A stretch of 10,407 nucleotides of DNA from an uncultured Clostridia bacterium (GTDB lineage: Bacteria > Bacillota > Clostridia > Christensenellales > Borkfalkiaceae), in the NCBI GenBank assembly GCA_947632165.1, contig CANROI010000037.1, positions 1 through 10,407 of the forward strand, given 5' to 3'. The notes beneath the pieces were generated by a model. That model had not been told where the DNA came from. It saw only the letters and a program-made list of their open reading frames with translations, and ran no database searches. The position numbers and the translations under genes are program-made. This document shows, piece by piece, positions 1 to 6,358 of the stretch. Numbering within the stretch: position 1 is the first letter of the stretch; each line of letters opens with the position of its first letter.

Positions 1-12
1 TATTTGTTGACT

Positions 13-105
13 TGTCACCCTGAAAGGAACGGAGCGGAGCAGTCGCCTTATTTTTGTAATAAGGCGATACTTCGACTTCGGCTTACGCCTCCGCTCAGCA
101 TGACA
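13..105. repeat. Inverted-end repeat module M, copy 1
   Basis: The segment begins TGTCACCCTGA (13-23) and ends TCAGCATGACA (95-105); the ends are inverted repeats matching at 9 of 11 positions. Inside it are an 8-bp inverted pair GAGCGGAG (32-39) / CTCCGCTC (89-96) and a perfect 9-bp hairpin TCGCCTTAT (43-51) / ATAAGGCGA (59-67) with a 7-nt loop. The right half (ATACTTCGACTTCGGCTA... to TGACA) is nearly identical to 1950-1988. The layout resembles REP or MITE-like dispersed repeats. I see no target-site duplication. It lies downstream of hslU. Confidence 0.75.
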
Positions 106-212
106 TGATTAGAACGCGCTTCTGCTTCCAAAAATCACTGCGCGTTGGGCTTACACCTCCGCTCAGCATGACAATTCAGAACGCGCTAATGTTTCCAAAA
201 TCACTGCGCGGA
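81..212. repeat. Tandem duplication, about 67-bp unit, two copies
   Basis: The stretch from GCTTACGCCT at 81 recurs as GCTTACACCT at 149, and the TCACTGCGCG at 135-144 recurs at 201-210. Both units contain CTCCGCTCAGCATGACA and then a wide hairpin with CGCGC / GCGCG arms (ACGCGC 114-119 with GCGCGT 140-145; CGCGC 182-186 with GCGCG 206-210) around a loop containing TTCCAAAA. The units differ by point changes and small indels. The right end of module M has therefore been duplicated next to itself. Confidence 0.8.
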
Positions 213-426
213 GCAGGGTTCCCCTGCGGCAGCGCACTCAATTTGCCGAACCCTTTCGGCTTGGTGTCCGATGAAACGAACGAGAGGACCTGTCGGTTAA
301 GGCGCGGGAGCACTTTTCATCGAACGATTCTTTTCGAAGCGACACCCCACCACCGCCTGACGGCGGAGCCGCCCCTTAAGGGGCAGCCAAGGGAAGTGGC
401 GCAAGCAAAGAATCGTTCGAAACCCC
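195..426. repeat. Intergenic repeat module N, copy 1 (abuts the hslU stop)
   Basis: This is homologous to 2049-2249. In order it holds a hairpin GCAGGG (213-218) / CCCTGC (222-227), a hairpin GCCGAA (245-250) / TTCGGC (255-260), a 22-nt stretch at 265-286 identical to 2124-2145 (starting TGTCCGATGAAACG), a GTTAAGGCGC...GAGCACTTTTC block, and 14-bp perfect inverted arms TCGAACGATTCTTT (320-333) and AAAGAATCGTTCGA (407-420) enclosing about 73 nt. The similarity to copy 2 runs right up to the TAA of the neighbouring gene. No intrinsic terminator with a T run is visible on the minus strand, so how the hslU transcript ends is open. Confidence 0.8.
341..400. repeat. Nested GC-rich double-hairpin segment inside module N copy 1
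   Basis: Between the 14-bp arms, copy 1 holds a segment absent from copy 2. It comprises CCGCC (353-357) / GGCGG (362-366) and the perfect 14-bp palindrome GCCCCTTAAGGGGC (371-384), flanked by CCAC and GTGG. Copy 2 has only a short GAGCAAGGCGTAGCCG-type filler at the same place. This looks like a repeat inserted within, or exchanged into, another repeat. Confidence 0.6.
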
Positions 427-1734
427 TTACAACACATATTTCTTCAAATCCCTGTCCTTTGTGATCTTGGACAGATGTTCTTCGACATACTTGCGGTTGA
501 TCTCCACCGTGACGAGCGGATAGTCCCCGCCCGCGTTGAAGGAAACGTCTTCAAGCAGATACTCCATCACGGTGTGCAGCCGCCGTGCGCCGATGTCCTC
601 GCTCGTGAGGTTGATCTCCTCCGAGATCTCGGCGATCGCCTCGATCGCGTCGGGCGTGAACTTCAAATCGATATTGTCGACCGCGAGCAGCACCGCGTAC
701 TGCTGGGTGAGGGAATGCTCGGTGTTGGTCAGAATGTTGACAAAGTCCTCCTTCGTGAGGGAAGAGAGCTCGACCGAGACGGGGAATCTGCCCTGTAGTT
801 CGGGGATGAGGTCCTCGACGCGGGACACATGGAAGGCGCCCGCCGCGATGAAGAGCATGTAGTCCGTCTTGACGGCGCCGTACTTGGTCATGACCGTAGA
901 GCCTTCTACGATGGGCAGGATGTCCCGCTGCACCCCCTCGCGGCTCACGTCCGCGCCCGAGGTGTTGCCCTTGCCCGCGATCTTATCGATCTCGTCGATG
1001 AAGATGATCCCGTCGTTTTCGGCGCGGCGGAGCGCCTCCTCTTTGACGGCGTCGTCGTCGATGAGTTTCTCGCTCTCCTCGGCGATGAAATATTTCATTG
1101 CCTCTTTGACGCTGATCTTGCGGCGCTTTTTCTTCTGGGGGAGCATTTCCCCGAAGATCGAGCCGAGGTTGATCGCCGCGCCCCCGGGGATGAGTTCCAT
1201 GTTCTTCGGCTCGTCGCGGATCTCCGTCTCGATGACGAGATTGTCATAAGTCCCCTTGCGGAGGGATTCGAGCAGATTGTTCTCGAAGATCTCGCGGGGC
1301 GTCTCGCCGCGGTCCGATTTTTTGAGCTCGGCGAGGATGCCCACCATCTTCTTTTCGGCGACGTCCGTCGCCTTGACGGAGACCTCCGCCGTCTTTTCGT
1401 CCTTTACGAGCCGGACGGCGCACTCCACAAGATCGCGTACCATGCCCTCGACATCCTTGCCCACATACCCGACTTCGGTGTATTTGGTCGCCTCGACTTT
1501 GATGAAGGGCGCCTTGACGAGCTTGGCGAGCCGCCGCGCAATCTCGGTCTTGCCGACGCCCGTGGGCCCCTTCATGATGATGTTCTTGGGCGTGATCTCC
1601 TCCCTCAGTTCGGGGGAGAGCTGCGCTCTTCTGTAGCGGTTGCGGAGGGCAATGGCGACGGCTTTTTTCGCCTCGTCCTGCCCGATGATGTGCTTATTGA
1701 GTTCGTTTACGATTTGTTTGGGTGATAAGTCCAT
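427..1734 (-). CDS. hslU: HslU, AAA+ unfoldase of the HslUV protease (ClpY/CodX type)
   Basis: HslU unfolds proteins and feeds them to HslV. The 435-residue protein has Walker A GPTGVGKT (56-63), the pore loop GYVG (89-92), an I-domain (about 108-236), Walker B IIFIDE (243-248), the arginine finger in ELQGRFP (R316) and sensor-2 GARRLHTVME (382-391). The C terminus KKYVL matches the conserved tail that docks into and activates HslV, so the pair should be functional. I place the start at the ATG at 1734, not the in-frame ATG at 1750-1752, because a clear GGAGG (1742-1746) stands seven bases before 1734 and the family begins MDLSPKQIV. The longer version would put that ribosome binding site inside the gene. 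The gene stands 515 nt from hslV with a repeat array between them, and its TAA abuts a second copy of that array. Confidence 0.97.
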   Translation of the reverse strand: MDLSPKQIVNELNKHIIGQDEAKKAVAIALRNRYRRAQLSPELREEITPKNIIMKGPTGVGKTEIARRLAKLVKAPFIKVEATKYTEVGYVGKDVEGMVRDLVECAVRLVKDEKTAEVSVKATDVAEKKMVGILAELKKSDRGETPREIFENNLLESLRKGTYDNLVIETEIRDEPKNMELIPGGAAINLGSIFGEMLPQKKKRRKISVKEAMKYFIAEESEKLIDDDAVKEEALRRAENDGIIFIDEIDKIAGKGNTSGADVSREGVQRDILPIVEGSTVMTKYGAVKTDYMLFIAAGAFHVSRVEDLIPELQGRFPVSVELSSLTKEDFVNILTNTEHSLTQQYAVLLAVDNIDLKFTPDAIEAIAEISEEINLTSEDIGARRLHTVMEYLLEDVSFNAGGDYPLVTVEINRKYVEEHLSKITKDRDLKKYVL

Positions 1735-1741
1735 AGATTGA

Positions 1742-1746
1742 CCTCC
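1742..1746 (-). promoter_or_regulatory. Shine-Dalgarno site that fixes the hslU start
   Basis: GGAGG read on the minus strand, seven bases ahead of the ATG at 1734. It decides the start in favour of MDLSPKQIV and against the in-frame upstream ATG at 1752. Confidence 0.85.
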
Positions 1747-1750
1747 GTCC

Positions 1751-1778
1751 ATTATAAAACAAAGTGACAGTTCAACAA
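1751..1778 (-). promoter_or_regulatory. Candidate sigma-A promoter for hslU
   Basis: On the minus strand a perfect -10 box TATAAT (1756-1751) lies 16 bp from TTGTTG (1778-1773), a weak -35 match. The surrounding 40 bp is clearly more AT-rich than the rest of the window. Against it, the expected transcription start (about 1744) falls inside the Shine-Dalgarno site, so the leader would be only about ten bases. hslU stands 515 nt from hslV, so an independent promoter would make sense. Confidence 0.45.
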
Positions 1779-1791
1779 GTTATTGTCCTCA

Positions 1792-1988
1792 TGTCATTCC
1801 GAGGGCACTCTGTGCCCGTCCCGCGCCTCTTTCCTGTCATTCCGAACCCCCGAAGGGGGTGCCCCGCCCGCATTCTATTCTCTAAGGGCGGCACGAGCCG
1901 TAGGCGAGTAGCGCAGTTGAAGGGTCGCCTTGTTTTTAATGCTATGGCGATACTTCGACTTCGGCTATCGCCTCCGCTCAGCATGACA
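1792..1988. repeat. Inverted-end repeat module M, copy 2, with extra hairpins
   Basis: TGTCATTCCGA occurs twice as a direct repeat (1792-1802 and 1835-1845), and the segment ends TCAGCATGACA (1978-1988), inverted relative to the starts. It contains two perfect short hairpins, GGGCAC (1803-1808) / GTGCCC (1812-1817) and ACCCCC (1846-1851) / GGGGGT (1855-1860), absent from copy 1. The right part, from the TCGCC...GGCGA hairpin on, matches 43-105. The 1835-1988 version is 154 bp against 93 bp in copy 1. It lies directly upstream of the hslU promoter candidate. Confidence 0.75.
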
Positions 1989-2048
1989 ATTCAGAATGCT
2001 TTTTTGCTTCCTAAATTACGTTCGAGAGCAGAACCACGCATCTTTATC

Positions 2049-2249
2049 CCACAAAAATACTGCGTCTTTTTGCGGGAGCCCTATGCGCTGCGGGACACAA
2101 TTTGCCGCACACCTGCGGCTTACTGTCCGATGAAACGAACGAGAGAGCCACGCAAGTTAAGGCGCAAGAGCACTTTTCCTCGAACGATTATTTACGAAGC
2201 GAGCAAGGCGTAGCCGTAGCAAGCAAGCAAAGAATCGCTCGAAACCTTT
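2049..2249. repeat. Intergenic repeat module N, copy 2 (abuts the hslV stop)
   Basis: This is homologous to 195-426. It has the CAATTTGCCG block (2098-2107), a hairpin GCCGCA (2104-2109) / TGCGGC (2114-2119), the identical 22-nt core at 2124-2145, the GTTAAGGCGC and AGCACTTTTC blocks, and imperfect 14-bp arms TCGAACGATTATTT (2180-2193) / AAAGAATCGCTCGA (2229-2242) with two mismatches (one a G-U wobble in minus-strand RNA). The loop between the arms is shorter than in copy 1. The stretch 1989-2048 between modules M and N holds only AT-richer sequence without a gene that I can support. Confidence 0.8.
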
Positions 2250-2783
2250 TTACACTGTTTCGCAAATGATCCGATCGTTCGTATATACGCAGATCTCCGA
2301 GGCGATCTTGAGCGCCTTCCGCGCGATCTCCTCGGCGGAAAAATCGGTGTTCTGCGCGAGCGCGCGCGCCGCCGCGAGCGCATAGTTCCCGCCGCTGCCG
2401 ATCGCGCAGATCCCCTCGTCCGGTTCGATGACCTCCCCCGTCCCCGAGAGGATCAGGAGGGTATCCTTATCCGCCGTGATCATCATGGCGTCGAGCTTTC
2501 TGCCGATCTTGTCGCTCCGCCAGAGGTCGGCGAGCTCCACCGCCGAGCGCATGAGATTGCCCGCAAACTTATTCAGCATGCCCTCGAAGCGCTCGGAGAG
2601 GGAGAACGCGTCCGTCACGCTTCCGGCAAAGCCCAAGATGACCTTGCCGCCATAGATCCTTCTGACCTTGATCGCCGTATTTTTGAAGACGACGGACTCG
2701 CCCATGGTGACCTGACCGTCGCCCGCGATCGCGGTGACGCCGTTCCGTTTGACGGCGCAAATTGTCGTTCCTCGAAATTCCAT
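2250..2783 (-). CDS. hslV: HslV, proteolytic subunit of the HslUV protease (ClpQ/CodW type)
   Basis: HslV forms a double hexameric peptidase chamber capped by the HslU ATPase. The 177-residue protein reads MEFRGTTICAVKRNG, and residues 6-7 are the TT that in E. coli HslV is the mature N terminus. With Thr6 as nucleophile, the other catalytic residues are in place: Asp22 in AGDGQ, Lys39 in IKVRR and Ser130 in AIGSGGNYALAAARAL. GFAGSVTDAF and WRSDK are also family blocks. The start at 2783 has AGAGGA seven bases upstream (2791-2796), lying in the last codons of trmFO, whose stop is one base away. Five residues therefore precede the threonine, and Met would not normally be trimmed before Glu, so cleavage after Gly5 is needed if Thr6 is the nucleophile. 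The TAA at 2250-2252 abuts a long repeat region rather than hslU, which is unusual. Confidence 0.97.
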   Translation of the reverse strand: MEFRGTTICAVKRNGVTAIAGDGQVTMGESVVFKNTAIKVRRIYGGKVILGFAGSVTDAFSLSERFEGMLNKFAGNLMRSAVELADLWRSDKIGRKLDAMMITADKDTLLILSGTGEVIEPDEGICAIGSGGNYALAAARALAQNTDFSAEEIARKALKIASEICVYTNDRIICETV

Positions 2784-2784
2784 A

Positions 2785-4080
2785 TCAGTTTCCTCTTATA
2801 TCAGATGCGTTTTTGAACCGCTCGATCTCGCCGAGCGCGCGCTCGGCAAGCAGCCTGCGCTTTTCCTTCTTGTCCCTCACCGCCTCGAACCCGGGCCGCA
2901 GGACGCCGTAGTTGGCGTTCATCGGCTCGAAATGCTTGTTGGGCGCCGCCACATAGCGCGAAAGTGCACCGCAGACGCAGGTATCCTCGGGGACGGCCGA
3001 TCGGCCGCACGCCCTGTTCCGCAGATGGATCGCCGCGAGAAGCCCGCTCATCGCGCTCTCGACATAGCCCTCCACCCCCGTGATCTGCCCCGCGAAGTAG
3101 AGCGCAGGGTTGCTCCTGAGCGAAAAATCGGCGTTCAAAAGCTCCGGCGATTGGAGATAGGTGTTGCGGTGCATCACGCCGTAACGCTCAAACTCCGCAT
3201 GTCTGAGCGCGGGAATGATCGAAAATACCCGCCTCTGCTCGCCGAACTTCAGATTGGTCTGGCAGCCGACGAGCCCGTAGCTTGTCCCCGCCGCGTTCTC
3301 CTTGCGGAGCTGCAGCACGGCGTAGGGGCGCTTTCCGTCCTCTTCGAGCCCAACGGGCTTCAGAGTCCCGAACCGGAGCGTCTCCTTCCCGCGGGACGCC
3401 ATCACTTCGATGGGCATACAGCCCTCGAAGATCTCCCGCTTTTCAAAGGCGTGCAGCTCGGCTTTCTCCGCGGCGAGCAGCTCCGAGACGAACGTCTCGT
3501 ACTCCTCCCGGTCGAGCGGGCAGTTGAGATAGTCCCCCGTTCCTTTGCCGTAGCGGTCGCCCGTGAAGGTGCGGGACAGGTCGATGCTCTCCTTCGAGAC
3601 GATGGGCGCGGAGGCGTCGTAAAAATGCAGCGCCGTGCCGAGTTTCCGTTCGAGATCGGCGCTCAAGCCCTCCGAAGTGAGCGGCCCCGTTGCGACGATC
3701 CCCTCCATGGGGAGCGACGTCTCCTCCGCGCATACGACATGGATCTTCTCACAGCTTCGTATGGCGTCCGTCACATATGCGGAGAACAGATCCCTATCGA
3801 CGGCAAGCGCGCCGCCCGCGGGAACGCGGGCATATTCCGCCGCCCGCATCGTGACCGAGCCGAGCCGCCTGAGCTCCTCTTTCAGGAGCCCGCAGGCGTT
3901 CCCATAGACATCGTCGCTCTTGAGGGAATTGGAGCAGACGAGCTCCGCAAAGCCCTCTTTTTCATGCGCGGGGGAGAATTTCTTCGGCTTCATCTCGACG
4001 AGCTCGACCTCAATGCCGTGGCTCCCGAGAAAGTACGCCGCTTCGCTGCCCGCAAGCCCCGCGCCGATGACCTTAACCAT
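2785..4080 (-). CDS. trmFO: Folate-dependent tRNA m5U54 methyltransferase TrmFO
   Basis: TrmFO uses methylenetetrahydrofolate and FAD to make 5-methyluridine at position 54 of the tRNA T-loop. The 431-residue product opens with the FAD-binding MVKVIGAGLAGSEAA. Cys49 in ELVCSNSLKSD and Cys221 in FEGCMPIE match the two family cysteines (Cys53 and Cys226 in Bacillus subtilis). GDRYGKGTGDYLNCPL, TLKPVGLE and the C-terminal FAGQITGVEGYVES and NANYG blocks are all present. I chose the ATG at 4080 over an in-frame GTG at 4110, because family proteins begin directly at the FAD motif and the GTG has no ribosome binding site. The ATG has only a weak AAGAG about 8 nt upstream, but it overlaps the topA stop by 8 nt, so reinitiation is likely. 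The TGA stop is one base from the hslV start. Confidence 0.97.
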   Translation of the reverse strand: MVKVIGAGLAGSEAAYFLGSHGIEVELVEMKPKKFSPAHEKEGFAELVCSNSLKSDDVYGNACGLLKEELRRLGSVTMRAAEYARVPAGGALAVDRDLFSAYVTDAIRSCEKIHVVCAEETSLPMEGIVATGPLTSEGLSADLERKLGTALHFYDASAPIVSKESIDLSRTFTGDRYGKGTGDYLNCPLDREEYETFVSELLAAEKAELHAFEKREIFEGCMPIEVMASRGKETLRFGTLKPVGLEEDGKRPYAVLQLRKENAAGTSYGLVGCQTNLKFGEQRRVFSIIPALRHAEFERYGVMHRNTYLQSPELLNADFSLRSNPALYFAGQITGVEGYVESAMSGLLAAIHLRNRACGRSAVPEDTCVCGALSRYVAAPNKHFEPMNANYGVLRPGFEAVRDKKEKRRLLAERALGEIERFKNASDIRGN

Positions 4081-6292
4081 TTCCGGCGCTCTTTTCGGGG
4101 CGTCCCACACGGTAGGAACAGCTCTTGTTCGAGCATTTTACCGTGCCGCGCGCCGTTTTGACGATGGGGCTGCCGCAGGTCGGGCACTTTTCGCCCGTGG
4201 GAGAATCCCAGCTCATGAACTTGCAGGCGGGATAGCCGCTGCAGCCGTAGTACGGCTTCCCCGTGCGGGAGAAGAGCTTCTTCGTGGGCTTCCCGCACTC
4301 GGGGCAGGTCCCCTCGAATACCTCCTCCTTTTTGGGGGCCTCTTCATAGGGAAGGGTGGATTTGCAGGTGGGATAGTTGGGGCAGGCGAGGAACTTGCCG
4401 TAGCGGCCCGTCTTGACCGTCATCATCGCGCCGCACTTGGGGCAGGGCGTATCGGTGACCTCCACCTCGCCTTCGCTGATGATGTTGGAGCAGGCGGGAT
4501 AGCCCGAACAGGCGAGATACTTCCCGTATTTGCCCGTCTTGCGGACCATGGGACGCCCGCATTTTTCGCAGAGGATCTCGGTGAGTTCGTCCCCGTCCGT
4601 GCCCGCGAAGCGGAGCTTCTCCTCGAACGGGGGATAGAACGCCGCGATGATGGAATGCCAATCCTTGCCGCCCTCTTCGATGTCGTCGAGCTTCTCCTCC
4701 ATGTCGGCGGTGAAGCCCACGTCCATCACCTCGCGGAAATATTTGACCAGCATGTCGGTAATGCGGTAGGCGACCTCGGTGGGCACCATATACTTTCCGT
4801 CTTTGGTGACGTATTTGCGCTTGTTCAAAACCGAAATGATCGAGGCATAGGTGGAGGGACGGCCGATCCCCTTATCTTCCATCGCCTTGACGAGGGAGGC
4901 GTCCGTATAGCGGATGGGAGGCTTGGTGAACTTCTGCTCCCCCTTCTCGCCGAGGGAGACGAGCCCGTCGCCCTCTTTGAGCGGAGGCAGCAGCTTTCCG
5001 CCGGTCTCCTCGTCGTCCTCCCGTTTTGCCTCCTGCCAGACGGCGGTAAAGCCCGCAAAGCGCAGCGTTCTGCCGCTCGCCCTGAGCCCGTAGCCGCCGT
5101 TTTCGATCTCGATCTGCATGCTGTCGTAGAGCGCCTCCGCCATCTGCGAGGCGATAAAGCGCTCATAGATGAGCTTATACACGTTGAAATGCTTCTTATC
5201 GAGCATCTTGCGCGCCTTTTCCGGCGTGAGCGAGAGGTCGATGGGACGGATCGCCTCATGCGCGTCCTGCGCCCCCTTCTTCGAAGCGTAGAAATTGGGC
5301 TTCGCGGGGCAGTATTCCTTGCCGTAGGTCGCGGCGATATATTCGAGCGCAGCGCTCTGTGCGTCCGACGAAATACGGGTGGAGTCGGTACGGATATAGG
5401 TGACGAAGGCGATGTGCCCCTCCCCCTCGACGTCGATGCCCTCATAGAGGTGCTGCGCCATGAGCATCGTCTCGGGCGCGGAGAATCCCAACTTGTTGCT
5501 CGCGTCCTGTTGGAGGGTGCTCGTCGTGAAGGGTGCGGGCGCGTGCGTCTTTGTGACCGATTTTTTGACGGAACGCACCTCATAGCGCCCGGCCTTCAGC
5601 GCGGCGAGCGCCTCGTCTGCCTGTGCCCGATCGGTGATCTTGCATTTTTTGCCGTTCTTTTTCTCGAGCGTCGCCTTGAAAGCGGAAAATTTCTTGCCCG
5701 CGTCCTGCAGGTCCGCCGTGATCGTCCAATATTCTTCGGGGACGAACGCCCGGATCTCCCGCTCGCGGTCCACGACGAGGCGCAGCGCAACGGATTGCAC
5801 TCTGCCCGCCGAAAGCCCGTTCTGGATCTTGTTGTTGAGCAGGGGCGAGAGCTTGTATCCCACGAGACGGTCGAGCACCCTTCTGGCCTGCTGCGCGTCC
5901 ACGAGGTTATAGTTCACCCTGCGGGGGTGTTCGAGCGCGTTTGCGACCGCCTTGGGCGAGATCTCGTTGAACTCGATGCGGTTCTCCTTCTCGGCGTCCA
6001 ACCCGAGCACGGTCTGCAAATGCCACGAGATTGCCTCGCCCTCGCGGTCGGGGTCGGTCGCAAGATACACTCTGCCCGCCTTCTTCGCCTCTTCGGTGAG
6101 CCGCTTGATCGTCTCCTCCTTGCCGGGCGATGTGACATAGCGGGGCTCGAAATTGTGCTCGATCGAGACGCCGAGCGACTTCTGCGGCAGATCGCGGATG
6201 TGTCCGCCCGACGCGTCCACACGATACTTCCCCTTGAGATATTTTGAGATGGTCTTTGCCTTGGAAGGCGATTCGACGATGATCAGGTCCAT
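4073..6292 (-). CDS. topA: DNA topoisomerase I (type IA) with four C-terminal zinc fingers
   Basis: Topoisomerase I relaxes negative supercoils by nicking one strand through a 5'-phosphotyrosine. The 739-residue protein starts MDLIIVESPSKAK, with the TOPRIM glutamate at E7 and the acidic triad D80, D82, E84 in ATDPDREGE. SAGRVQSVALR (161-171) and the active-site YIRTDSTR, with Tyr299 as the likely nucleophile, mark the core. The tail carries four C4 fingers: C575/578/595/601, C617/620/637/643, C663/666/684/690 and C703/706/720/725. The last has a shorter, less typical second half. The ATG at 6292 follows GAGGGG with six bases of spacing. A 66-nt gap separates it from dprA; the gap holds a short GGCCC/GGGCC inverted repeat but no T run. 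The TAA stop (4073-4075) lies inside the start of trmFO, an 8-nt overlap that suggests coupled translation. Confidence 0.98.
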   Translation of the reverse strand: MDLIIVESPSKAKTISKYLKGKYRVDASGGHIRDLPQKSLGVSIEHNFEPRYVTSPGKEETIKRLTEEAKKAGRVYLATDPDREGEAISWHLQTVLGLDAEKENRIEFNEISPKAVANALEHPRRVNYNLVDAQQARRVLDRLVGYKLSPLLNNKIQNGLSAGRVQSVALRLVVDREREIRAFVPEEYWTITADLQDAGKKFSAFKATLEKKNGKKCKITDRAQADEALAALKAGRYEVRSVKKSVTKTHAPAPFTTSTLQQDASNKLGFSAPETMLMAQHLYEGIDVEGEGHIAFVTYIRTDSTRISSDAQSAALEYIAATYGKEYCPAKPNFYASKKGAQDAHEAIRPIDLSLTPEKARKMLDKKHFNVYKLIYERFIASQMAEALYDSMQIEIENGGYGLRASGRTLRFAGFTAVWQEAKREDDEETGGKLLPPLKEGDGLVSLGEKGEQKFTKPPIRYTDASLVKAMEDKGIGRPSTYASIISVLNKRKYVTKDGKYMVPTEVAYRITDMLVKYFREVMDVGFTADMEEKLDDIEEGGKDWHSIIAAFYPPFEEKLRFAGTDGDELTEILCEKCGRPMVRKTGKYGKYLACSGYPACSNIISEGEVEVTDTPCPKCGAMMTVKTGRYGKFLACPNYPTCKSTLPYEEAPKKEEVFEGTCPECGKPTKKLFSRTGKPYYGCSGYPACKFMSWDSPTGEKCPTCGSPIVKTARGTVKCSNKSCSYRVGRPEKSAGNG

Positions 6293-6358
6293 TTTGATCC
6301 CCTCTTGCCGGGCCCTCTTGGGGGCCGCGCATGCATTTATTTCACTTTTCTTGCACGG

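Noticed and set aside
265..286. Possible hammerhead ribozyme core, because of the GATGAAACGAA string
   Set aside because: It has CCGATGA rather than CTGATGA, lacks stem II between the two core parts, and has no paired cleavage-site arm.
1..426. Possible CRISPR array, from the repeated units
   Set aside because: Only two unequal tandem units are present, without regular spacers, and similarity continues through the supposed spacers. No cas genes are seen.
105..464. A 119-codon plus-strand frame across the repeats
   Set aside because: It runs through tandem and hairpin repeats and into hslU, and its two repeat-derived parts explain its composition. No start signal is seen.
829..1725. A 298-codon plus-strand frame antisense to hslU
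   Set aside because: It mirrors hslU with no ribosome binding site or family resemblance; the opposite strand encodes a complete HslU.
1764..2213. A 149-codon plus-strand frame in the hslV-hslU gap
   Set aside because: It is made of the same repeat modules as the region after hslU, and the homologous copy does not keep the frame over its length.
4080..4110. Longer TrmFO start at the GTG at 4110
   Set aside because: It has no ribosome binding site and adds ten residues before the FAD motif, where family members begin; the ATG at 4080 overlaps the topA stop as coupled genes do.
3920..6247. A 775-codon open frame on the plus strand antisense to topA
   Set aside because: It is a by-product of GC-rich codon use in topA. 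The product is a low-complexity Arg/Leu/Gly-rich string without recognisable domains, and topA is complete with all active-site residues.
6293..6358. Possible terminator between dprA and topA
   Set aside because: Only a short GGCCC/GGGCC pairing is present, with no T run after it on the minus strand.
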